Origin: an uncultured Christensenellaceae bacterium
Lineage (GTDB): Bacteria; Bacillota; Clostridia; Christensenellales; Borkfalkiaceae
NCBI GenBank assembly: GCA_910588465.1
Contig: CAJUOP010000006.1
Location: 1 to 64,000, forward strand
Reading direction: 5' to 3'
Length of the DNA stretch: 64,000 nucleotides
Part shown: positions 39,165 through 48,292 of the stretch, piece by piece
Numbering within the stretch: position 1 is the first letter of the stretch
Layout of the letters: each line of letters opens with the position of its first letter
Program-made: the position numbers and the translations under genes
Notes under the pieces: generated by a model
Told to the model about the DNA's origin: nothing
Database searches by the model: none
The model's input: only the letters and a program-made list of their open reading frames with translations

Positions 39165-40469
39165 ATGGTACACGTATTTTCTTATCACGATAAATTTTAC
39201 ATATACGACACGGGCAGCGCCTCTTTGCACGAGTGCGACGCGGCAACCGCGCGCGTTTTGGGAAAGGCGGAGGATATCACGGACGAGGAGCTCCGCTCCG
39301 CCCTGCCCGATATCGAGGCGTTAAAGGCGCAGGGCTTGCTCTATGCGGAGGAGCCGACGGCGTATCCCATGAAGAGCGGCGAACTGAAGGCGCTTTGCCT
39401 GCATATTTGCCACGACTGCAACCTGCGCTGCCGCTACTGCTTTGCCGACGAAGGGGCGTATCATGCAGCGCGCGAGATGATGAGCCTCGATACGGCGAAA
39501 AGGGCGATCGATTTCCTGATCGAAAACAGCGGGAAGCGCAAGGTGCTCGAGGTGGACTTTTTCGGCGGCGAGCCGCTGATGAATTTCGAGGTGGTCAAAC
39601 AGACCGTTTATTACGCCAAGGAAGAGGCGGCGAAGCGCGGCAAGCGGTTTTTGTTTACCACTACCACCAACGGGCTTTTGCTCGACGAGGAAAAGACGGA
39701 GTTTTTAAACGCCGAAATGGAGAACGTGGTGCTCTCGCTCGACGGCAGAAAGGAGATCCACGACGAAGTGCGCAAGACGGTGAACGGCAAGGGCAGCTTC
39801 GACGTTGTGATCGAAAAAATCAAAAAGTTCGTCCGTGCGCGGGGAGACGGGCACTATTACGTGCGCGGCACGTTTACGGCGAAGAATCTCGACTTTTCCA
39901 AGGACGTGCTGTTTTTGGCGGACAGCGGGTTCGATTCGCTCTCGGTAGAACCCGTCGTGACCGACATTCCCGATTTGCAGATCAGGGAGGAGCATCTTCC
40001 GCAGATCGAACGGGAATACGAAGCGCTCTGCGACGAGTATATCCGACGCGAGGCGGAGGGGAAGGGATTCAGCTTTTTCCATTTCCACGTAGACTTAGAG
40101 GGCGGACCTTGCCTTTCCAAGCGGGTTTCGGCGTGCGGCGCGGGCAACGAATATCTTTCGGTGCTGCCCAACGGCGATATTTATCCCTGCCACCAGTTTG
40201 CGGGGGATAAAAAGTGGCGTATGGGCAGCGTTTACAAGGGCACGATTGATCCCGCACTCCGCGCTAAGTTTGCAAACAGCTGTCTGTTCACGCGCAAGAA
40301 ATGCGGAGACTGTTTTGCCAAGTTTATCTGTTCGGGCGGGTGCAGCGCGAACAACTACCATTATAACGGCGACATCGAAGAGCCTTACGCGATGACCTGC
40401 GCCATGATGAAAAAGCGGATCGAATGCGCGATGCACGTTCTTGCGGAGCGGAAATCGCGCGAAAAATAA
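39165..40469 (+). CDS. scfB: SCIFF maturase, radical SAM/SPASM enzyme
   Basis: 434 residues. The N-terminal RiPP recognition element (MVHVFSYHDKFYIYDTGSASLHECDAATARVL) binds the leader. The radical SAM cluster motif is C85-x3-C89-x2-C92 in CNLRCRYCF, followed by FFGGEPLMNFE. The SPASM domain has CGAGNEYLSVLPNGDIYPCHQ and CLFTRKKCGDCFAKFICSGGC for two extra FeS clusters. ATG 39165 was taken because it gives the family N-terminus and has GAGAG upstream; the in-frame ATG 39093 has no ribosome site. It catalyses thioether formation in ScfA. Confidence 0.95.
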   Translation: MVHVFSYHDKFYIYDTGSASLHECDAATARVLGKAEDITDEELRSALPDIEALKAQGLLYAEEPTAYPMKSGELKALCLHICHDCNLRCRYCFADEGAYHAAREMMSLDTAKRAIDFLIENSGKRKVLEVDFFGGEPLMNFEVVKQTVYYAKEEAAKRGKRFLFTTTTNGLLLDEEKTEFLNAEMENVVLSLDGRKEIHDEVRKTVNGKGSFDVVIEKIKKFVRARGDGHYYVRGTFTAKNLDFSKDVLFLADSGFDSLSVEPVVTDIPDLQIREEHLPQIEREYEALCDEYIRREAEGKGFSFFHFHVDLEGGPCLSKRVSACGAGNEYLSVLPNGDIYPCHQFAGDKKWRMGSVYKGTIDPALRAKFANSCLFTRKKCGDCFAKFICSGGCSANNYHYNGDIEEPYAMTCAMMKKRIECAMHVLAERKSREK

Positions 40470-40501
40470 ACGAAAAAATTTAAAATGCCGCATATTTCGG
40501 C

Positions 40502-40531
40502 TTGACGGAAGGCGGCGTTTTACGATATAAT
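40502..40531 (+). promoter_or_regulatory. sigma-A promoter of secD-secF
   Basis: TTGACG (40502-40507), 18 bp, TATAAT (40526-40531). Confidence 0.75.
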
Positions 40532-40602
40532 GAAGAAAGTGGATTTTTCTATTTAGAAGTTTTCTATTGGGGAAACCCCCATTCGGATAGCAGGAGGAAA
40601 CG

Positions 40603-42177
40603 ATGGGCAAGGTAAAATCGGCGATTTGCCTGATATTGACGACGTTGATCATCGCCGCGGCGTGCTTTTTCGTCACGGTCACATTTTCGTATGACGACGG
40701 TTTGCATACGTGGCATTCCCTTATCAACCTTACGAAAAAAGACGCCACGCTGGGCGGCACGCTGTTAAACGGCGACTATACGGGCGGCAGCTACGCGGCG
40801 GTCTATTATCCCGAGGGCGTGATCACGTACAACGAATACGAGAACAACCTCGAAGGCTACGACGCAGCGATCGGCGAATACGAGTCCCGCATTGCTTCGG
40901 AGCAGGATGCGAAGAAGGTCGAAGAGCTGAAAAAGAGCCTGAAAGATACGCAGGACAAGCGCGGCGAGTATGCGGAAAAGTACACGAGAAAGGGCACGCT
41001 CTGCTTCGAGACGGAAAAGGCGATCGAAAACGGCGAAATTTCGGACGAATTCAAAGCTTCTTTCCAAAGCAACGTTATCGCGTTAAAGGAGCGCTTCGGC
41101 GCGCTCGATTTGGACGGCGCGAAGCTTTCCGTACTCGACGGTTACACCGTGCAGGTAACGCTTCCGCAGATGATGAGCAGCCAGAGCGCGGTTTACACCT
41201 GGTTTGCTTATACGGGCGAGCTGACCGTTCTGTTCGGCACGGACGAGGATACCGCAACCAAGGTGCTTCCCGAAAACAAGCGCGATTCGAAGATCGGCGA
41301 CTACGTGAAGGGCTTTTCCACGCGGGCGGCGGCGGACGGACAGCAATACGTTTCCGTTGCGTTTACCGCGGCGGGCGCGGAGGCGATCAAGACCGCCACG
41401 GCGGAGCCCGAATCCTCTTCCGCACTTTATTTTAAGGTGGGGGACGATACGGTGATCAGTCTGCGCGTCGAATCCCAGCTCGATCAGAAAACGCTGTATA
41501 TCGGCGGTAACGACGTTTACAATTCCGAAACGGTCGCGGCGACTGCGTCGCTATTGAACAGCGCGTTAAAGGGTACGCAGGCGGAGCTGAAAATGACCGT
41601 CGGCGATATGTACCGTCTGCCCGCTTCGTTCGGCGACAACGCGCTCATGCTCGTGTATATCGCGTTCGGCGTGTGCTTCGTCGGCATGATGGTATTCTTT
41701 TTTGCAAGATACGGGCTGCTCGGCTTCGTTCACCTCTATAATTATTTGATTTTCCTGTTTGCGCTTCTTATCTGCCTGTGGGGGATCCCTTTCATTTACC
41801 TCAGCGCGGGCACGGTGCTTGCGGTGCTGCTTACCTCGGTGTTGCTTGCGGTAAGCACGGCGATCACTTACGAATATACGAGAAAGCAGTTCGCAACGGG
41901 AAAGACGATGTCCGTTTCGGTAAAGAACGGATATAAAAAGTGCTTCTGGCATATCTTCGATATTCATATCGCGTTGGCGGCGTTCTCCTTTGTGCTGTAT
42001 GCGATCGCGCTTCCCGGGCTTTCGGCGTTCGCGTTTACGCTGGGGCTTGGCACTCTTTTCTCGGGCGTGTGTGCCTTAGCGATCGGTCGGCTGAACTGGG
42101 CGTCTATGATGGCGTTTACCAAAAATCAGAGCGGATTCTGCCGCTTTAAAAAGGTGGAGGTAGAGGACGATGAATAA
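40603..42177 (+). CDS. secD: protein translocase subunit SecD, divergent, without the TM4 aspartate
   Basis: A 524-residue member of the SecD family: first span (residues 7-28), large extracytoplasmic domain, five C-terminal spans. The family GxxTLGLGTLFSG and the FDIH segment near the second loop of the last spans can be aligned. But where normal SecD has GMAVDANVLIFERI in TM4, this protein has VLLAVSTAITYEYT, so the proton-relay Asp is replaced by Ser. The P1 domain also lacks a clear DLxGG motif and instead has a coiled-coil insert (ESRIASEQDAKKVEELKKSLKDTQDKRGEY). SD AGGAGG. It overlaps secF by 8 bp. Confidence 0.85.
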   Translation: MGKVKSAICLILTTLIIAAACFFVTVTFSYDDGLHTWHSLINLTKKDATLGGTLLNGDYTGGSYAAVYYPEGVITYNEYENNLEGYDAAIGEYESRIASEQDAKKVEELKKSLKDTQDKRGEYAEKYTRKGTLCFETEKAIENGEISDEFKASFQSNVIALKERFGALDLDGAKLSVLDGYTVQVTLPQMMSSQSAVYTWFAYTGELTVLFGTDEDTATKVLPENKRDSKIGDYVKGFSTRAAADGQQYVSVAFTAAGAEAIKTATAEPESSSALYFKVGDDTVISLRVESQLDQKTLYIGGNDVYNSETVAATASLLNSALKGTQAELKMTVGDMYRLPASFGDNALMLVYIAFGVCFVGMMVFFFARYGLLGFVHLYNYLIFLFALLICLWGIPFIYLSAGTVLAVLLTSVLLAVSTAITYEYTRKQFATGKTMSVSVKNGYKKCFWHIFDIHIALAAFSFVLYAIALPGLSAFAFTLGLGTLFSGVCALAIGRLNWASMMAFTKNQSGFCRFKKVEVEDDE

Positions 42178-43177
42178 GCGTTTTAAGCCTTTGAAATTAC
42201 TCCCCGTATGGGCGGCGGTTTCCGCGGCGCTCATCATAGCGGGAATCGTGATATTCGCGTTGTTCGGGTTCAACTATTCGGCGGAGAATCCCCGCACGAA
42301 GTCGATTGCGGTCGATTATAACTTTGCCGTGACGCAGGCGGAGCGGGAGGACGAGCTGATCGCCGCCTGCGAAGAAGTGTTAAACGAACAGAAGCTGAGC
42401 TACGTGAAGCATGCCCCCGTGGACAAGCTGGAAAACTTTACGGAGACGGGCGGAAAAGAATTGAAGTTTACCTTTGCGGACAGCGTTTCGCGCGAGGCGT
42501 TGGACGGCGCTTGCGCCGCGTTGCAGGCGAAGCTGAACGAGTTTAAGGGCAACGATCAGATCATGACGGTAAACGTAGCCGTTCACGAAATTCAGCCCGA
42601 GACCTTCGGCGACGCGGCTTGGCGCGGAGCGATTGCGGTCGGCGTCGGCGCGGTGGTCGCGCTTGTCTATCTTGCGGTCCGCTTCGGGATCGGCAGCGCG
42701 CTTACGGGGCTGGTCGCCTGCGTAAACGACGTGTTCGTAACGCTCGCGCTGCTTGCCGTGACCCGCCTGCCCTTGTATGCGGCTTCCCCGCTGCTGTTCG
42801 CGGCGATCGCGGCGTTTTGCTCGCTGCTGCTGTGGATGGTGCAATGCGCCAAGATGCGCGAAAACTTTAAAGATCCCGTTTATTCCTCGCTCTCCTCCTT
42901 CGAGGCGGTGGAAGAGTCTTACAAAACTTCGCTGAAAGCGGTGCTGATTACGGGGGGCTGCATTGCGCTTGCGTTCCTTGTTGTAGGCGCGGTCGCGTCG
43001 GCGGGACTGCGGCTGATGGTGCTTCCTGCGCTGATCCCCGTGGCAATTGCGCTCTATTCTTCGTTGCTGCTTGCCCCCGCGCTTCACGTGTATGTGAAAG
43101 GCGCGTTCGACAAGGCGAAGGCGAAACGCACCCGCAAGTATACGGGCAAGAAAAAAGCGGACAAAATCGCGGAGTGA
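42170..43177 (+). CDS. secF: protein translocase subunit SecF, divergent, without the TM4 aspartates
   Basis: A 335-residue six-span partner of SecD. Alignable segments are FGIGSALTGLVACVNDVFVTLALLAV (normally a HDVxxTLG segment), KMREN and the last two spans. The motif GYSLNDTVVVFDRIREN is replaced by FCSLLLWMVQCAKMREN: both aspartates are missing. A short first extracytoplasmic domain (about residues 40-140) is kept. Lysine-rich C-terminus. It starts inside the end of secD, so the two are made together, and SecDF should still assemble with SecYEG. Confidence 0.85.
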   Translation: MNKRFKPLKLLPVWAAVSAALIIAGIVIFALFGFNYSAENPRTKSIAVDYNFAVTQAEREDELIAACEEVLNEQKLSYVKHAPVDKLENFTETGGKELKFTFADSVSREALDGACAALQAKLNEFKGNDQIMTVNVAVHEIQPETFGDAAWRGAIAVGVGAVVALVYLAVRFGIGSALTGLVACVNDVFVTLALLAVTRLPLYAASPLLFAAIAAFCSLLLWMVQCAKMRENFKDPVYSSLSSFEAVEESYKTSLKAVLITGGCIALAFLVVGAVASAGLRLMVLPALIPVAIALYSSLLLAPALHVYVKGAFDKAKAKRTRKYTGKKKADKIAE

Positions 43178-43196
43178 TCCCGAAAAATCCAAATAA

Positions 43197-43224
43197 AAAA
43201 ACGGCGGGATTCTCCCGCCGTTTT
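43197..43224 (+). terminator. terminator after secF
   Basis: Stem ACGGCGGGA/TCCCGCCGT with loop TTC, flanked by A and T runs. recJ begins 14 bp further on. Confidence 0.85.
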
Positions 43225-43237
43225 CGGTAATTTTCCC

Positions 43238-45535
43238 ATGAAAAAAATCGTACGCGAATTTCAGTTTTCCTCCGAGGAGTCGGAGCAGATTAAATCGCTC
43301 GCACGCGCGCTCGACCTTACCGAGACGACGGCGGGGATTCTCTTTGCGCGCGGAATAAACACGGAAGAGAAGATGCGCGCCTTTCTGTCTCCCTCCGCAG
43401 AGCATTTCCTTTCGCCCTTTTTAATGCGGGGCATGAAGGAGGCGGTCGCGCTCTTAACGCAGGCGAAAGAGGAGGGGTGGCGGGTAGCCGTGTTTGGCGA
43501 TTACGACGCGGACGGCATCGGAGCTCTCGCCGTGCTCTCCCGCGCGCTGAAACGCTTCGGGATAGAGCCCTATTTATACGTGCCCGAGCGGACGGACGGC
43601 TACGGCATGAGCGTTTCCGCGCTGGACGCGATTTTCGACGAGTTCATGCCCGATCTGATCGTGACGGTAGACTGCGGGATTTCCAACGCGGAAGAGGTGG
43701 AATATATTAAAGAGCAGGGGGCGTACGTCATCGTGACCGACCACCACGAGCTGCCCGAGCGTCTGCCCGACTGCATTACCGTAAACCCGAAATTCAAGGA
43801 CGATTACCCGTACGACAATTTATGCGGCGCTGGGGTGGCATTTAAGCTTGCCGTCGCGCTGTTGGGCGAATCCGCCTACGATCTGGTGGACTTCGCCGCG
43901 ATCTCCACCGTGGCGGACAGCGTGCCGTTGCTGGACGAAAACCGCGACATCGTGGCGGAGGGCTTAAAGCGGATAACGCAAAATCCCCGCCCCGCGATCG
44001 CCGCGCTGTTGGGCGATACGGCGCCCTGCGCCCAGTCGCTCGCCTTTACCGTCGCGCCGCGCATTAACGCCGCGGGCAGAATGGGGGATGCGCGCGCCGC
44101 ATTGCGCCTTTTCACCACCGACGACGAGGAGGAAATTACGCGGCTTGCCGAGCTGTTGAACCGCTACAACGCGAGCAGACAGAAGTTTTGCGACGAAATG
44201 GGTGCGCAGGCGAAGCGGCAGGCGTTGGCGGAGGGCGCTTATTCCAACGTGATCATGATCGCGGGCTGCAACTGGAACGCGGGCTTTTTGGGAATCGCCG
44301 CGGCGCGGCTTGCCGAAGAGTTTTCCCGCCCCGCCCTGCTCTTTGCCAAGCACGGCGACCATTACAGGGGCAGCGCGCGCAGCATCGACGGCGTGAACAT
44401 TTTCGAGGCGTTAAAGGCGTGTTCGGCGGACATCGAAGAGTTCGGCGGGCACTCTCAGGCGGCGGGCGTCAACGTAAAGGAAGAGAATTTCGAGCGGCTG
44501 AAACGCTCGCTCGACGCATATATCGGCGCGCACTATGCGCGGGAGGACTTTCTGCCCTCCGTGTTCGTCTGCGGCGAGGGCTTGGGCGCGGATAAAAAGT
44601 TTGTGCGCGAGCTGAACGCCCTCGAGCCGTTCGGCGTGGGAAACCGCCGTCCGCTGTTTACCGCGGAGGCGGGGCATACGCAGGCGAGGCTGTTAAAGCC
44701 TGCTTCGCCGCACGTGGCGATCGACGGCTGCGGATTCGATTTTATGTATTTCGGCGGGGCGAAGGAGCTCGATTTGCTGCGCAGCGACGTAAATAAAACG
44801 CTTGTGTTCGAGTATAACGTATCTACGTTCCGCGGAAGGGAACAATTAAAGGGGATCGTACGCTCGGTGGTGTGCCGCGATACAGGCGCGGAGGAGACGG
44901 ACCTGACCGCGTTCGAATTTCTGGTGCGTTCGCTTGCGGAGAAGAGGACGGACGCGGAGGCGCTCTGCGAAGCGGACTTAAATGCGTTTCTCGCGCAAAA
45001 AACGGAGGAATGCGCCTACGGGCTGTGCGCGGTATATTATAACCGCGAAACGCTTTCCCGTTTTCCCGCGCTTGCGGGGATTTCCTCGGACGTGTTCCGC
45101 TTATCTTCGGGCAGCGTTGCCAACGCTCTGCTGTTCGCGCCCGCGCCCGATTGCGATCTTTCGCCCTTCCGCGAGGTCGTGTTCCTAGACGCGCCGCCCG
45201 TGCTGCGTTTGCAAACGGGAAACGCGCGCGTTCTTGCAAGCACGGAAAGCCGCGGGTTGGAGCGGTTGCGCGCCCTTTCCGCGGAACGGGAAAATCTTCT
45301 GTCGGTGTTCGCGCAGCTGCGTACATTGCCGCTCATCGGCAGCGGCTATGCGGAAGCGGCGGTAAACTTCGGGGCGGAGGATAAGGAGCTGTTCGTGTTC
45401 GCCCTTAACGTGTTCGAGGAGTTGGGGCTGATCTCGGACGCGGGCGGCAGATACGAGGTAAACCGCGGCGTGAGGACGGATTTGAGAAATTCCGCCGCAT
45501 ACAACGTTTGGACGGAGCTGAAAAACGGCGGCTGA
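43238..45535 (+). CDS. recJ: single-stranded-DNA-specific exonuclease RecJ
   Basis: A 765-residue 5'-3' exonuclease of recombination and mismatch repair. DHH-family motifs are VAVFGDYDADGIGALAVL (motif I), VTVDCGIS, VTDHHELP (motif III) and FTVAPRINAAGRMGDA; the DHHA1 part has FGGHSQAAGVNV. An extended C-terminal region of about 200 residues follows the OB fold, as is common in clostridial RecJ. The ATG at 43238 has no ribosome site and lies right behind a terminator, so initiation is unusual or the promoter is hidden in the hairpin region. Confidence 0.94.
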   Translation: MKKIVREFQFSSEESEQIKSLARALDLTETTAGILFARGINTEEKMRAFLSPSAEHFLSPFLMRGMKEAVALLTQAKEEGWRVAVFGDYDADGIGALAVLSRALKRFGIEPYLYVPERTDGYGMSVSALDAIFDEFMPDLIVTVDCGISNAEEVEYIKEQGAYVIVTDHHELPERLPDCITVNPKFKDDYPYDNLCGAGVAFKLAVALLGESAYDLVDFAAISTVADSVPLLDENRDIVAEGLKRITQNPRPAIAALLGDTAPCAQSLAFTVAPRINAAGRMGDARAALRLFTTDDEEEITRLAELLNRYNASRQKFCDEMGAQAKRQALAEGAYSNVIMIAGCNWNAGFLGIAAARLAEEFSRPALLFAKHGDHYRGSARSIDGVNIFEALKACSADIEEFGGHSQAAGVNVKEENFERLKRSLDAYIGAHYAREDFLPSVFVCGEGLGADKKFVRELNALEPFGVGNRRPLFTAEAGHTQARLLKPASPHVAIDGCGFDFMYFGGAKELDLLRSDVNKTLVFEYNVSTFRGREQLKGIVRSVVCRDTGAEETDLTAFEFLVRSLAEKRTDAEALCEADLNAFLAQKTEECAYGLCAVYYNRETLSRFPALAGISSDVFRLSSGSVANALLFAPAPDCDLSPFREVVFLDAPPVLRLQTGNARVLASTESRGLERLRALSAERENLLSVFAQLRTLPLIGSGYAEAAVNFGAEDKELFVFALNVFEELGLISDAGGRYEVNRGVRTDLRNSAAYNVWTELKNGG

Positions 45536-45547
45536 GGAGGAACGGGC

Positions 45548-47677
45548 ATGGAACCGATACTCATGAAAATATACGAATATTATACGGGGAGCAGCCGCGA
45601 TATGCTGCTGCGCGCATTCGAATACGCAAAGCGCGCGCACGAAAATCAAAAGCGGGCTTCGGGCGAGCCGTATTTTATCCACCCCTGCGCCGTGGCGGAA
45701 ATTCTGGTGGAGCTGGGCTTGGACGCCGCCACCATTGCGGGCGCGCTTCTGCACGACGTCATCGAGGATACTCCCGCCACCGAGGAGGATATCTCCCGCG
45801 AGTTCGGCGAGGAGGTGCTCACCCTTGTTTCGGGCGTGACGAAGCTGGATAAAATCGTGTTCAAATCGCAGGAGGAGGAAGAGGCGGAGAACTTCCGCAA
45901 AATTTTCCTTGCCATGGCGAAGGACATCCGCGTGATCATCATCAAGCTTGCGGACCGCTTGCACAATATGCGCTCTTTAAACTTTCTTTCCAAGGAGCGT
46001 CAGCACAAAATGTCCCGCGAAACGCTGGATATTTACGCGCCCATTGCGGGCAGACTGGGTATTTCGCAAATCAAGTGCGAGCTGGAGGATCTGTGCCTGA
46101 AATATCTCGACCCCGAGGCGTTCGAGTATCTTGTGGAGAACATTCACCAAAAGCTGGAGGAGCGCAACCGCTTCGTCGATTCGGTGGTGGAGGAAATCAA
46201 CGAAATTTTAACCGAAAGCAACATTCACGGCGAGGTATTCGGCAGACCCAAGCATTTCTACTCCATTTATAAAAAAATGAAGACCAAGAATAAGGCGCTC
46301 GAACAGATTTACGATCTGACCGCCGTCCGCGTGATCGTGGGCACGGTGGACGAGTGCTACGAGGTGTTCGGAAAAATCCATAAAAAGTGGAAGCCCGTTC
46401 CCGGGCGGATCAAAGATTATATCGCGACCCCTAAGCCCAACCTTTACCAGTCGCTCCATACCACCGTGGTGACGAACTTCGGACAGCCCTTCGAAATTCA
46501 GATACGAACGGAGGAAATGCACCGCACGGCGGAGTACGGTATCGCGGCGCACTGGAAATATAAGGAACAGCGCGACAGCGAGTCCTCGCTCGATCAGCGG
46601 ATCGCCTGGATCCGCGAGGTGATGGAGTGGCAGGGGGGACTGAGAGATTCCAAGGAGTTTATGGACTCAATCAAGGGCGAGCTGTTCAGCGCGGAGCTGC
46701 TCGTGTTTACGCCGCAGGGGAAGGTGATCTCGCTGCCTAACGGCGCGACTCCCGTCGATTTCGCGTACGCTATTCACTCCGAGGTGGGCAACAAGTGCAC
46801 GGGCGCGAAGGTGAACGGAAAAATCGTTCCGCTCAGCTCGCGGCTCGAGATCGGCGACGTAGTGGAGATCATCACCTCGGCAAACAGTAAGGGACCCTCG
46901 CGCGACTGGTTAAAGTTCATCAAGTCCTCTTCCGCCCGCGCGAAAATAAAATCCTTCTACAAAAAGGAGATGAAGGAGGATAATATCCGCCTGGGGCGGA
47001 GTATGCTCGAGGAGGCGGCAAAGCGCAAGGGCGTCGCCCTTACCGATATTTTGACGGCGGAAAGCTTTAAAAAAATCTCGGAAAAGCTGGTGTTCGATAC
47101 GCAGGAGGAAATGTTCTCCTCCATCGGCTGCGGGGCGATTTCCGTCAATCAGGTGTTTTTCAAGCTGTTGGATTATTTCCGCAAGGAAGTTCCCCAGCCC
47201 GTGACGCTCGCGCCCTTTAAGAGTAAGAACGCAAAGGGCACCGTAACCATTAAGGGCATGACGGGCTTGCTCGTCTCGTTCGCGGGGTGCTGTTCGCCCG
47301 TTCCGGGAGACGAGATCGTGGGCTTCGTCACCCGCGGGCGGGGCGTGGTGGTGCACCGCAAGGATTGCCCCAATATTCGCAATACCGAAGAGGAGCGTTT
47401 ACAGCCCGCCGAGTGGGTGAGCTCGGAGGGGGGCGCGCAGTATAAAGCGGCGATCGTGGTGACGGCGGACGAACAGGGCGCGGCGCTCTCCGCCATTTCG
47501 GGCAGCGTGGCGGAAATGAAGCTTTCCATCACCTCCATCAACGGCAGATACGATAAGAATAATTCTGCGATCGTCGAGGTTACCGTTTCGTTGACGGGCA
47601 AGCAGGACGTGGACGTGCTGATCAAAAAGATAAAGTCTCACGCCAAAATTATCGACGTAAGACGACTTTCCAACTAA
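45548..47677 (+). CDS. relA: bifunctional (p)ppGpp synthetase/hydrolase RelA/SpoT
   Basis: A 709-residue long RSH protein of the stringent response. It has the hydrolase HD domain (YFIHPCAVAEIL, LLHDVIEDT, KLADRLHNMRSL), the synthetase domain (YDLTAVRVIV, KPNLYQSLHTTV), TGS (VFTPQGKVISLPNGATPVDFAYAIHSEVG), helical and zinc-finger-like region (GCCSPVPGD...HRKDCPN) and C-terminal ACT domain. Very good ribosome site GAGGAGG. Directly after recJ, as in many Firmicutes. Confidence 0.96.
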   Translation: MEPILMKIYEYYTGSSRDMLLRAFEYAKRAHENQKRASGEPYFIHPCAVAEILVELGLDAATIAGALLHDVIEDTPATEEDISREFGEEVLTLVSGVTKLDKIVFKSQEEEEAENFRKIFLAMAKDIRVIIIKLADRLHNMRSLNFLSKERQHKMSRETLDIYAPIAGRLGISQIKCELEDLCLKYLDPEAFEYLVENIHQKLEERNRFVDSVVEEINEILTESNIHGEVFGRPKHFYSIYKKMKTKNKALEQIYDLTAVRVIVGTVDECYEVFGKIHKKWKPVPGRIKDYIATPKPNLYQSLHTTVVTNFGQPFEIQIRTEEMHRTAEYGIAAHWKYKEQRDSESSLDQRIAWIREVMEWQGGLRDSKEFMDSIKGELFSAELLVFTPQGKVISLPNGATPVDFAYAIHSEVGNKCTGAKVNGKIVPLSSRLEIGDVVEIITSANSKGPSRDWLKFIKSSSARAKIKSFYKKEMKEDNIRLGRSMLEEAAKRKGVALTDILTAESFKKISEKLVFDTQEEMFSSIGCGAISVNQVFFKLLDYFRKEVPQPVTLAPFKSKNAKGTVTIKGMTGLLVSFAGCCSPVPGDEIVGFVTRGRGVVVHRKDCPNIRNTEEERLQPAEWVSSEGGAQYKAAIVVTADEQGAALSAISGSVAEMKLSITSINGRYDKNNSAIVEVTVSLTGKQDVDVLIKKIKSHAKIIDVRRLSN

Positions 47678-47686
47678 GGGGCGGCG

Positions 47687-48292
47687 ATGAAGGTTTATAC
47701 GATTTCACCGAGGGGCTTTGCGGCAAACGCTTACCTTATTACGGCGGACGGAAAAACCGCCCTCTGCATCGACCCCGCGCAGCCGAGTATATTGAGCGAG
47801 GCGGAGAAACGGGGCTTGCAGGTAAAATACGTCTTGCTCACGCACGGGCATTTCGACCATATCGGGGGCGTTTCGGCATTGCAGCAGGCGGGCGCCAAGG
47901 CGGGCTGTTTGGACAAAGAGCAGTCGCTCGTCCTCGGCAAAGAGAATCTGGCGGAGGCGTTCGGGGTTTCCGTTCCGCCCTTTTCCGTGGACTTTACGCT
48001 GAAAGACGGCGAGAAAACGGAGCTTTGCGGGATTTCCGTTTCCGTTCTGGCGACTCCCGGACATACGGCGGGGAGCTGCTGCTATTTTATCGGAGAAAAC
48101 CTGTTTACGGGCGATACGCTGTTTGCGGGGAGCGTCGGCAGAACGGACTTTCCTACGGGGAGCTTCCGCGAGCTGGAAAAGAGCGTGAAAAAGTTATATG
48201 CGCTTGCGGGCAACTATAAGATCTATGCGGGGCACGGCGAGGAAACCACTCTCGAACACGAACGAAAATTCAACGGATATATCAAGGCATGA
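47687..48292 (+). CDS. metallo-beta-lactamase-fold hydrolase (glyoxalase II-like)
   Basis: A 201-residue enzyme with the metal motif THGHFDHIGG, a second His in TPGHTAGS, the bridging Asp in FTGDTLFAGSVGRTDF and the last His in YAGHGEETTLEHE. It belongs to the short YcbL/GloB-like family that hydrolyses thioesters such as S-lactoylglutathione analogues; the substrate is not known. Its place between relA and hemZ is conserved in Clostridia. ATGA overlap with hemZ. Confidence 0.9.
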   Translation: MKVYTISPRGFAANAYLITADGKTALCIDPAQPSILSEAEKRGLQVKYVLLTHGHFDHIGGVSALQQAGAKAGCLDKEQSLVLGKENLAEAFGVSVPPFSVDFTLKDGEKTELCGISVSVLATPGHTAGSCCYFIGENLFTGDTLFAGSVGRTDFPTGSFRELEKSVKKLYALAGNYKIYAGHGEETTLEHERKFNGYIKA

